A DNA stretch of 64,000 bases from Companilactobacillus sp. GTDB taxonomy: Bacteria > Bacillota > Bacilli > Lactobacillales > Lactobacillaceae. Shown piece after piece: positions 56,040 to 64,000 of this stretch. The notes under the pieces were generated by a model. The model was not told where the DNA came from and did no database searches. It worked only from the letters and a program-made list of their open reading frames with translations. A program made the translations under genes and the position numbers. The stretch is taken from the NCBI RefSeq assembly GCF_022484265.1, contig NZ_JAKVLR010000001.1:1-64000 (forward strand), given 5' to 3'. The stretch's first letter is position 1. Each line of letters begins with the position of its first letter.

Positions 56040-59000
56040 TTAAAGCGATTCAGTTAATGACCAAGTCCATTCACTTATGAAGTGACCTTGCTTAACAGGT
56101 TTGTCGCTCTTTATTTTTAAATGAATATTTTTTTTAAAGAGATCGTTCAATATTACTCGATTCTTTTTCTCAAAGTTTTCGAAAGTGTATTCTTCTTGTT
56201 CTCTTAATTCGCGATTTTTCCAATACAATTGGGTATCTAGGATATTATCAGAATCATTTTTAAGCTTAAATTCTTCTGTTTTAAAGCTAATGTTGACTGG
56301 TGTATCACGTTTTTCCATTCTACGGTGGTCATCAACAATCAAATTTTCAGTAAAACTGGGTTTAGCGTCTGTCTCTGAATTAGGTGCCATATGTTTTACA
56401 CCAAAATTGATATCTCCTGGTGCATATATGCTAATGGTTCCATCTGGAAGATTGTGTTCATCATTATTTTTCATCTGAATATACAACGTTTTAGATACTA
56501 CCATTCCGAAGTCATTTCTTACGGTAAATTTAATTGGAATGATTCCTTGATAAGTCATAAATTCAGATAAATCAAGGTCTTTCAAGTGCCAAGGAACTGG
56601 TTTATTGTTTCCTTTCACATCATCAGGAATCTCTAATGGTTTTTCGTCTCCACCATTAACCTGATAGGTAAGCCAGAAGTTATTTGTTTGTTCTGCTGAA
56701 GAATCTTTGTTCTGAACAATACCTGAAACGTCGATTGAATCAACAAAATCTAAATCTTTTCTAGGTTCGTATGGATCTGATTCAGAATGACCACTAATCG
56801 GTCTGAAAATTTTTAGTTCTAATTCAGGGATGATCTCTTCACGTTCAGGTATCATCACATAAAAGCTTTCAATTTTTGATACGCGTTTCGATTTATTTTC
56901 ATCAAGTTTTCTTGAAGATACCGGTTCATCATCTGCGTTATTTGGATCTAATTCTTCGACATTTTCAACAGCATCATAGGCAACAACGGATATCTTTTGT
57001 AGGCCTGAACCTAATTCATTTAGTGGGATTGTTTTGTCCCAATTTTGAGGAACACCGTTATGCATATCATCTTTAGATTGGTGATATGGATTTTCTTGAA
57101 CGAATTTACCATTTTTGATAATTTTTTCTGGCGTTAATCCATCATCCTCATCGATTGCATCTTCAGTATGATATTTAATATTTACATCTTGATTTCGATC
57201 ATATCTCCAATCACCAAGTAATTTGATTTCATTTTCTTCAGGTTTTAATACATAAGGTCGACCTTTTGTACCTTCGTTTTCCAAATTTAAGATAGGGGCT
57301 TCGTCTTTTTCAATCATATTCACTGCATATGTCATCGAGACCTGATCTTGTAAATGGAGAGGTTGATTTTTTGTATGCATAGCGATACCAGAGTCAGTTG
57401 TATGTTTGGAATCCCATCCATGAGTTTCCGAAACCAGGTTCAGAACCTTTATCTCCAACATCATCGATATCTTCAAAAGCATCATTATATGTATTAAATA
57501 ATCCTTTGCTGTTCCATGGGAAATGATCTTTTCGTGATGATTGGTAGAATGATGAACGAGTACCACGCCCACTCCATGCATATGGTGAATCTGGATATCC
57601 TGATAACTTAAATTCAATTCTTGATCCGAACTCACCATTTCTACTAGCATAAACTCCACGATTTTTACCCAATGAACGAATTACATTATCTTGTTTGGAA
57701 CCTTTTCTTCGGTGATCACGTAAAAATGTAATGTCTCTAAAAGTATACCCTTGAAAATTATCAATGTATTTATTCCCAACGTTCTTAAATTCAGTTGTAA
57801 TGATTACTGAATTATTTTCATCAAACTGTTGAGTTGTTGTAACTTGAATTGCATAGCCTTTCTTTAAAACTTGGCGATAAACTATCCGTTGAGCAACAAA
57901 ATGATGCTGATTTTTGCCAGAGCCCACTGAATATTGTTTTACATAAAATCTGGCACTTTTTTCGTCCAAGCCCCAGTCACCGCTGAGTTTTTCAAAATCT
58001 GGACCATAAATTGCAGGTTTCATTATATTTCCAGTTGGCTTATAAAAATCAAAAACATTCGTGGTGGTCCAATTTCGCTGTGAGCCTCTATAGACAGCAT
58101 CAGGACGGAATGCAGTACCATCACCGAAAAGCAGACCGTCACCAAATGTAAAATTTAAAAATTTGTTAGGGTCATTTTTCTTTTGTTGTTCAGCATCAAC
58201 ATTCCCGTTTTTTGGAACATTAATAATACCTGAATTAGCAGCCGTAATGTTATTTTTCCTTCCAGACCCTAATCCGACAGCACCTGGACGTCCACCAACC
58301 GAATCATATACTTTGGTATGATTTAGGGCATAATTTAGAGCTCCAAAATAGAGCACAGGATATGAAGTTCTACCATCATCCAATTTTTTTGGAATTCCCA
58401 TTGATATTAATAAATTATCTTGTTTCAACCAATCTTGATTCCAATCTTCCCCGCCAGGGACTAGTGGAGGTTGTTTGTAATCCAAATTGGAGTCTGTGAT
58501 TTGAGTTGTTTTATTTGCTGAGTTATCTTCTCGTGATGTTTCCTCCGATTCAACATCGTGTAATTCATCAATATTAGTATTTTCAGGTGTGTTATTATTG
58601 GCATTCTCAGTCCCAGTAACAGTATCATCAGCTGATTCTAAAGCTGTTTCTGGAATAGTTTTTTTACTATATAGTAAATTTTCATTTAAATCTGCAATTT
58701 CTATGTCTAAATCATCTTTACCAATTGCAGTTATTTGAAATTTGCCTAGGCCATTTTGATTAATATTATCTTTTAGATTTACATGTATTGAATTGTTATC
58801 TAAATCTAAACCAATATTTTTTTCACCTAATTCTTTTTTTAATGAATTAAGGTCAACACGTTTTACATCTCTTGAAAAAATTGTGATTAATGGATCATTA
58901 GGAGTTAGCGTATATTTAAATTTGTAGCTAATTTTATTTTGTGCAATAATTTTGTTACTTAATTCAATTTTTGAGTTGGTCGTTTTATCTTTTGCTTGCG

Positions 59001-59091
59001 AGTTGGAAATAGGGGAGTTGCAGAGGAATATTCCAAAAAAGCAAATAGTCGCAAACAATAAGGGGATAAAGATTGTTTTTTTTATATTCAT
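56040..59091 (-). pseudogene. Large secreted surface protein, WxL-like, copy 2 (frameshifted)
   Basis: Full-length paralogue broken by one frame change. The first part (59091 to stop at 57394, 565 aa) has a signal peptide (MNIKKTIFIPLLFATICFF), the extra N-terminal domain, and the shared central domain up to EPGFGNSWMG, then reads out of frame to FQTYN stop. The second part continues in another frame from about 57420 (GWDSKHTTDSGIAMHTKN) to 56040 and ends SEWTWSLTES, keeping a real Trp-x-Leu. Joining them by one base near GGATGGGATTC (57411-57422) gives about 1015 aa, matching copy 3. It may be a true inactivation, phase-type variation or a sequencing error. Ribosome site AAAGGAG. Confidence 0.82.
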
Positions 59092-59225
59092 TGTTTTCTC
59101 CTTTGGCTAGACTGATTTTTCAGAGATTTATAATATCATTTATGTATAAGTTTTCGATGTTAAAAACCATAAGGAATCGTATTGTGAATTGTTTCTTTTT
59201 TTAAGATAATTTTCATGTTAATAAT

Positions 59226-59258
59226 GAAAAAAGCGTAACTCGTTTGAGTTACGCTTTC
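59226..59258 (-). terminator. Terminator of copy 3
   Basis: Perfect 11-bp stem AAGCGTAACTC / GAGTTACGCTT; T-run on the minus strand. Confidence 0.9.
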
Positions 59259-59297
59259 ATAAATTAAATAAGAATAATTTTTTGGTATAAACCATTG

Positions 59298-62267
59298 TTA
59301 GAGGGAATTTATATTGGACCATGTCCAGGTACTTTTGTATGTACCTGGCTTGTTCGAATGATTCTTTTTGAATTTCATTTTTAGATTCTTTTCTAACAAT
59401 TTAGTGTAATCATGAACAGTTTCCCATTCACCTTTGACAACTGAGATGTCATTAATAATGATGTTTGAGGTTCCGAACGAAAGTGGTTTGTTGTTATACA
59501 TAATATTGTGGTTGAGTTTTTCGTTAGTTCCTTCTTCCCTAAATTCGGTCATTTGTAGAGTCAGAGGAACTGACGGTTCATCATCTTTTCGCCGATCAAT
59601 TACTTTAAAAGAGCCGTTGAATTCAGAATCAACAATTTTGTGTCCACCATTTATTGGATGGTGTGATCCGAAATTAATTTTAGAAGGGGCGGTAATTTCA
59701 ATTTCACCAGCTCGACGTTGAAACCAGAAAACAACTGTGTCATCGGGTGTGCTATCATCTCCGTCATTTATCGTAAATGTTAAGTGGTGTAGTTTAAAGT
59801 CGTTTATGTCTTTAATGGAGAAGTCATGTAAATACCACGGCATAACGTCTCCCTTGTTGTTTTTCCCGATGTTTGGAACATTGTACACTGGACCAGATCC
59901 GTCTAATTGATAAGTTATTTTTACAAAATCACTATCTAGATCAGAAAAGCCTCCTTTGAGATTAAGAACATCACTAGTGGGCATGTACGGGTTATTTTTT
60001 GTAATATCATTTGGAGACATGATTTTAATCTTTGGTTCAATTGTTGCCTTGCTTGGTTTGTTTATTACTACTTCCTTGATTGAAGAATATCGTTTGGGTG
60101 TATTTTCATCGACTGCAACGATATTTATATGATGAATCCCAGGAGGTAGATTACCTACAGGAATCTCAGTTTCCCATGGGAATCTTTTACCGACCTTTTG
60201 CTCAGCTTCAGTCTGTGTGTTCTTAGAAATATTTTTTCCGTGTTTAATAATTTCTTTAGGATCAGAGATGTTGTTCGATCCGATGATGTATTTTATTTCG
60301 ACATTTTTATGTCCAAAATGAAACCAGCCACCGTCAATTTTGTATTTTTCTAAATCAGGTTGAATCACATCTGGATTTTCTTTGGTTCCTTTTTGATGCA
60401 ATTCAATCATTGGATTATCGCTTGAAGGAGCAACATCAGTTGCATATGACATAGAAACAGATTGTCCAACTTTGAGAGTTTGATTTTTTGTATGCATGGA
60501 AATTCCCGAATCCCATCCTCTTTGGCCTTCTTCTCCAGCCCAGCGATTACCTAATCCTGGATCACGGTCCGGGTGGTTATCACCAACATCATTTACATCT
60601 TCGAATGCGTTAGGTTTTCCAAATAATTCTGTTGAATTAGAATTCCAAGGAAAATTCTCATCTTTACTTGAGAACCAAGTGGATTTTGTGCCACGTGCAG
60701 ACCAGGCATAGGGGGCATCTGAAAATTCATTCATATGAAATTCAATACTACCGTTAAAGTTTTTTCTAGATGCGTATATTCCACGATTGGCACCTAATGA
60801 ACGAAGGACGTTATCTTTTTCAAAATCATTAAAATCGTAATCTTTCATAAAAGTAATATCTCTAAAGGCATAACCAGTAAAATCAGGCAGATCTATATTT
60901 CCGATATTCTTGAATTCAGTTCGCACGTATATAGATCCATCTTCGGAAAAGCCTTGTGTAATTGATATTTTTACTCGATAGTTTTTCCTACCACGTTGAT
61001 ATAGCTGATGGAATACCATTCTTTGCTGCAAGTAACCTTTACTGTTTCGCGGATCACGACGAACGTATAAATTAACAGAATCTTCAACCATGCCAATCTT
61101 ATCGTCCTTTGCAAAATCTGGACCTGCGATATTCGGCATGTTTTCTTTTTCACTCTTATGAGAATAATTGAGTAGGTTAGTTGTAACAAAATTTCTTTGA
61201 GATCCATAGTATCCTTTCACGTTGTGTCCATCTTTTTGTAACATTCCGTCCCCAAAAGTATTTGTAAACCAATGGTTCTTTTTCTTACTACGAGTTTGTT
61301 CGTCAGTAACTTTTCCGCCGTCTGGAACAATGATAACTGCCGAATTTGGAGCAGTTATATTATCTTTTCTCCCTTTTCCGGAACCAAAGGCAAGAACACT
61401 GTCGAGATCACCAGGTAAATCGGGTAACAACGATCCGACTAAATCACCGATAATAAAACCTCCTGGCCTGTCATCCACAGCATCGCCACCCCACATGCTT
61501 CTAATCCATAAATTTGATAATGCATAATTAAGAGCACCAAAGTAAATTACTGAAACAGCCTTAGAACCATTTGGAAGGGCGTGTTCCGGGCCAGTTGTGA
61601 TCAATAATTGTTTGTGCCTCTCCCAACCGGATTTAGAATCTTCTTCATTATCGTTAATCTCATTACCTGGAGATTGACTTATATTGCTGGAGCCTTTGCG
61701 TGAGGAATCAACATCAGTTTTTTCCGTAGATTCATCTTTGATTGGTTCATTTTCGGTTGTATCTTCAGTATTATTTGATTCTCCATTGTTTGGGCCTAAC
61801 TGTGAATCACTTTCTGTCGTTTGAAATTTATTAATTGTTTTTTCTTGAGTTACTTCATTGTCAAAATCAGATGCTTTAATTGTCGTTTTGTCCTGATTTT
61901 TTGTCTCAAGTTTCAATTCGCCTTTACCGCTTGTATCAGTTATGTTCTTTAAATCCAGTGTTAATAAGTGTTTTTTTAAATCTATATCGAGGTTATTTTT
62001 TCCTATTTCGTCTGAAAGCTTATCAATATTCAAATTGTTAAGTGGGTCGATTTCAATTAACATTGTTGGGTTTTCCACTGGAAGTTGGTAGGAAATTTTG
62101 ATTTTAGTGGAATTATCATTATGTTTTATTTCAGAAATATCTATTTTTTTTGAAAAAATGATCTTCTCTGCGCTGATAGTGTGCGTTGATGATATACCAA
62201 TACAAATTGTCAGAATTGTTAATGATATCGAAATTATGCTACTGATTATTATTTTCTTCTTATTCAT
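59298..62267 (-). CDS. Large secreted surface protein, WxL-like C-terminus, copy 3
   Basis: 989 aa from the ATG at 62267 (AAGGAG upstream; the extra 16 codons before it have no ribosome site). Layout: signal peptide (residues ~1-33), an N-terminal beta domain with LTLDLKNI-like strands (~34-150), an acidic Asn/Glu/Ser-rich linker (~160-235), the shared central domain (VIYFGALNYAL, TAPNSAVIIVPDGG, APYAWSARGTK, SGISMHTKN), two Ig-like repeats (~640-860), and the WxL-like end (KINFGSHHP ... STWTWSNINS). The Trp is kept but Leu is replaced (WSN). No LPXTG or membrane anchor is visible, so cell-wall binding through the C-terminal domain is inferred. Confidence 0.8.
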   Translation of the reverse strand: MNKKKIIISSIISISLTILTICIGISSTHTISAEKIIFSKKIDISEIKHNDNSTKIKISYQLPVENPTMLIEIDPLNNLNIDKLSDEIGKNNLDIDLKKHLLTLDLKNITDTSGKGELKLETKNQDKTTIKASDFDNEVTQEKTINKFQTTESDSQLGPNNGESNNTEDTTENEPIKDESTEKTDVDSSRKGSSNISQSPGNEINDNEEDSKSGWERHKQLLITTGPEHALPNGSKAVSVIYFGALNYALSNLWIRSMWGGDAVDDRPGGFIIGDLVGSLLPDLPGDLDSVLAFGSGKGRKDNITAPNSAVIIVPDGGKVTDEQTRSKKKNHWFTNTFGDGMLQKDGHNVKGYYGSQRNFVTTNLLNYSHKSEKENMPNIAGPDFAKDDKIGMVEDSVNLYVRRDPRNSKGYLQQRMVFHQLYQRGRKNYRVKISITQGFSEDGSIYVRTEFKNIGNIDLPDFTGYAFRDITFMKDYDFNDFEKDNVLRSLGANRGIYASRKNFNGSIEFHMNEFSDAPYAWSARGTKSTWFSSKDENFPWNSNSTELFGKPNAFEDVNDVGDNHPDRDPGLGNRWAGEEGQRGWDSGISMHTKNQTLKVGQSVSMSYATDVAPSSDNPMIELHQKGTKENPDVIQPDLEKYKIDGGWFHFGHKNVEIKYIIGSNNISDPKEIIKHGKNISKNTQTEAEQKVGKRFPWETEIPVGNLPPGIHHINIVAVDENTPKRYSSIKEVVINKPSKATIEPKIKIMSPNDITKNNPYMPTSDVLNLKGGFSDLDSDFVKITYQLDGSGPVYNVPNIGKNNKGDVMPWYLHDFSIKDINDFKLHHLTFTINDGDDSTPDDTVVFWFQRRAGEIEITAPSKINFGSHHPINGGHKIVDSEFNGSFKVIDRRKDDEPSVPLTLQMTEFREEGTNEKLNHNIMYNNKPLSFGTSNIIINDISVVKGEWETVHDYTKLLEKNLKMKFKKNHSNKPGTYKSTWTWSNINSL

Positions 62268-62400
62268 GTTGATCTCCTTAGTGGGGGATTCGAATACGAA
62301 TTGAAATAATAACATTTATGAATTAGCTTTCTTAATCAAATCGAGTTGCATTTTCTATTCTAAAAAAACGCTTTCATCAAAATTAAATTTGTTCGTTATA

Positions 62401-62435
62401 CAAAAAAAGCATCACTCGTTTGAGTGATGTTTTTA
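62401..62435 (-). terminator. Terminator of histidine kinase gene
   Basis: Stem AGCATCACTC / GAGTGATGTT; T-run on the minus strand. It lies at the stop of the kinase gene. Confidence 0.88.
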
Positions 62436-63803
62436 TATTTTGTGCTTGATAGGTAGTTCAACAATGAATTTGCTTCCGGTTGGTTTGTTATCTTCGATAT
62501 AGATTTTTCCATGGTGAGTGTGAACGATTTGTTGAGCAATCGATAACCCTAGTCCATGTCCGCCGGTAGCTTTGGTACGTGATTTATCGACTCGATAGAA
62601 GCGGTCAAAAATCTTAGTTTTATCTTCGTCAGAAATACCAACGCCGGTATCGCTGACCGTTAAATAATATTTTCCATTATCGACTCGGTCGGATATCCTG
62701 ATAGTCCCGTCTTTTGGCGTGTACTTTGTGGCATTATCCAACAGGATGATAATTAGTTGCTTAATTTTATCTCGATCGACATTCAAGTTAACTTTTTGAC
62801 TAATATCGATTTCAAAGTGTTTGGATTGAGATTCAACAATGTCTGTGAAAGGCTTGATTGGATCTGGCAAGAAGAAGTCTGGCTGCGTAATCTTAAATTC
62901 AAATTTAGATGACGCTGCATCGGCTCTGGCCAATTCCAACAGACTGTTGGTCAACGAATTTAGTCGACTGACTTCATCCAGCGAAACTGAAATCGATTCG
63001 GCTTCGTCCAAAATGGTGTCATTTGGTTTAGTTAACAAATATTCCATTTTTCCTTGAATGATTGCTAATGGCGTTCTCAATTCGTGGGCCGCATCGTTGA
63101 CGAATTCGCTTTGCTGTTTCCAAGAACGAATAATTGGACGCATGGTGATATGGGTCAAGAAGTATGAAAGAATCAATGATATCAACCAAAATGCTCCAAA
63201 TGAGATGATCAAAATTCTTTCAAAGTTTTCTAAAGAAGTTATTTGATTATCAATATTTTGGACGACCATAACGTAATTGCCGGCATAAAATTGGTTGTTG
63301 TTATCTTTTGAAACCTTGATCAACTTAGTTCTAAAATTCATTCCGCTAATCACGATAGTCTGTTTTTTATTTAACTGCGATTTTCGCAATGGTAAGTGTT
63401 TTAAAAGTGTGTATCGATTACCCAAGCTACTCTTATTCAGTAATTTCCCCTTGGAATTATATACCAAAAGTGAAGTTTGAAAGGGAGAATGTGGTGAGGG
63501 TTCTTTGTGTTGATCCGCTGGATCTGGCGAGGGACCATCTTGACCAGGGGCACGAATATTATCTTGAGGCTTGGTGAGTTTTTTGTTGTCTCCTTGGATC
63601 AATTTGACTTGATTATTAATGCCGTGGTCAATTCCTTCATATGTATCGTTTTCAAATGAATTGTAGACGATCATTCCCAAGGTAATGAACAAAATCGCAA
63701 AGGTCGCCATTACGAGTAAAAATTGTTGACGCTGTTGTTTGCGGATAATCCGACTTAATCTAGTTTTTCGCTTTTTCTTCATTTTGGAAAATATACCCAA
63801 CAT
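62433..63803 (-). CDS. Sensor histidine kinase
   Basis: 456-aa membrane-bound two-component sensor. An N-terminal helix (~27-47) and a second helix near 195-217 bracket an extracytoplasmic domain of ~150 residues with a Pro/Gln/Asp-rich stretch (APGQDGPSPDPADQ). The H box is HELRTPLAI (residue ~240), the N box IILLDNATKYTP, and the ATP lid GGHGLGLSIAQQIV. The signal is unknown. The first ATG (63803) overlaps the response regulator by 44 nt; a second ATG at 63782 overlaps by 23 nt; neither has a strong ribosome site, so the start is uncertain. Both genes are clearly one operon. Confidence 0.92.
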   Translation of the reverse strand: MLGIFSKMKKKRKTRLSRIIRKQQRQQFLLVMATFAILFITLGMIVYNSFENDTYEGIDHGINNQVKLIQGDNKKLTKPQDNIRAPGQDGPSPDPADQHKEPSPHSPFQTSLLVYNSKGKLLNKSSLGNRYTLLKHLPLRKSQLNKKQTIVISGMNFRTKLIKVSKDNNNQFYAGNYVMVVQNIDNQITSLENFERILIISFGAFWLISLILSYFLTHITMRPIIRSWKQQSEFVNDAAHELRTPLAIIQGKMEYLLTKPNDTILDEAESISVSLDEVSRLNSLTNSLLELARADAASSKFEFKITQPDFFLPDPIKPFTDIVESQSKHFEIDISQKVNLNVDRDKIKQLIIILLDNATKYTPKDGTIRISDRVDNGKYYLTVSDTGVGISDEDKTKIFDRFYRVDKSRTKATGGHGLGLSIAQQIVHTHHGKIYIEDNKPTGSKFIVELPIKHKI

Positions 63804-64000
63804 TTCTGATTGTCTTAATTAGATAATCATTATTTGATGCACGTAATTTTTTACGAAGGTTGCTCATGTAAACTTCTACGACAGTGATTGAAGTGTCAGA
63901 GTCAAAGCCCCAGATTCTTTCAAAAATTTGGTCTTTTGTTAAGATAGTATTTTTGTTTTGAACTAAATAAACTAGCAAATCATATTCTTTACCATTTAAG
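63760..64000 (-). CDS. OmpR-family response regulator (5' end beyond window)
   Basis: C-terminal 80 residues of a DNA-binding response regulator; the gene runs off the right edge. The winged-helix domain is clear: NGKEYDLLVYLVQNKN, WGFDSDTSITVVEVYMSNLRKKL and IRNVGYIF. The receiver domain with the phosphorylated Asp is not in the window. It overlaps the kinase gene. Its targets could include the adjacent surface protein genes, but only by proximity. Confidence 0.93.
   Translation of the reverse strand, partial: LNGKEYDLLVYLVQNKNTILTKDQIFERIWGFDSDTSITVVEVYMSNLRKKLRASNNDYLIKTIRNVGYIFQNEEKAKN

Noticed and set aside
56040..57659. 539-aa frame as an independent gene starting at 57659
   Set aside because: Its first ~80 residues are an out-of-frame reading of copy 2 and have no homology to the paralogues; only the part after about 57420 is real and belongs to the frameshifted gene.

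Overview
The window is a low-GC Gram-positive chromosome segment, most likely from the family Lactobacillaceae (a Companilactobacillus-like genome would fit, but the species cannot be fixed from sequence alone). Supporting signs are lactobacillus-type 23S/5S rRNA, an SMK-box (SAM-III) leader on metK, a T-box leader on leuS, a lysine riboswitch, LexA boxes of the Bacillus type, and LPXTG and WxL-like surface proteins. I saw no prophage, insertion sequence or CRISPR array.

Layout. 1-3480: the end of an rRNA operon (spacer, 23S, 5S, tRNA-Asn, tRNA-Ser, terminator). 3555-16058: lysine/diaminopimelate block. dapF and aspartokinase read leftward; divergently, a lysine riboswitch with an attenuator leads into lysA, dapH, N-acetyl-DAP deacetylase, dapA, dapB, three tandem class-I aminotransferases and asd. 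Together these cover every step from aspartate to lysine by the acetylated DAP route except those shared with other pathways. 16114-31292: mixed housekeeping genes: an unknown protein, a P1B metal ATPase, 3-methyladenine glycosylase, tRNA-Glu/Val, metK, an MFS exporter, a PAP2 phosphatase, a LysM glucosaminidase, leuS, a MurJ-like flippase, nnrD and tRNA-Leu. 31293-40046: DJ-1/PfpI protein, acetyltransferase, a candidate structured RNA, heme catalase, SDR oxidoreductase, a large LPXTG adhesin, a HicB-like protein, nrnA and a metallophosphoesterase. 40402-47673: small stress/regulatory genes: cold-shock protein, three LexA-box promoters (YolD-like gene, UmuC-type polymerase, an unknown 107-aa gene), an autoregulated PadR-DUF1048 pair, and a TetR gene overlapping a second-type LepA/EF4 GTPase. 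47675-53388: membrane protein, mscL, argG-argH, PAP2 protein and pnuC. 53385-62435: three tandem leftward copies of a large secreted surface protein family with a degenerate WxL-like C-terminus; the middle copy is broken by a frameshift. 62433-64000: a sensor kinase and the C-terminal part of its OmpR-type response regulator, cut by the window edge.

The items most worth following up are the LexA-controlled 107-aa unknown, the TetR-controlled LepA paralogue with two perfect-spaced operators, the structured RNA at 32547-32712, the triplicated aminotransferases inside a lysine-riboswitch operon, and the WxL-like surface protein array that lacks the usual partner genes.
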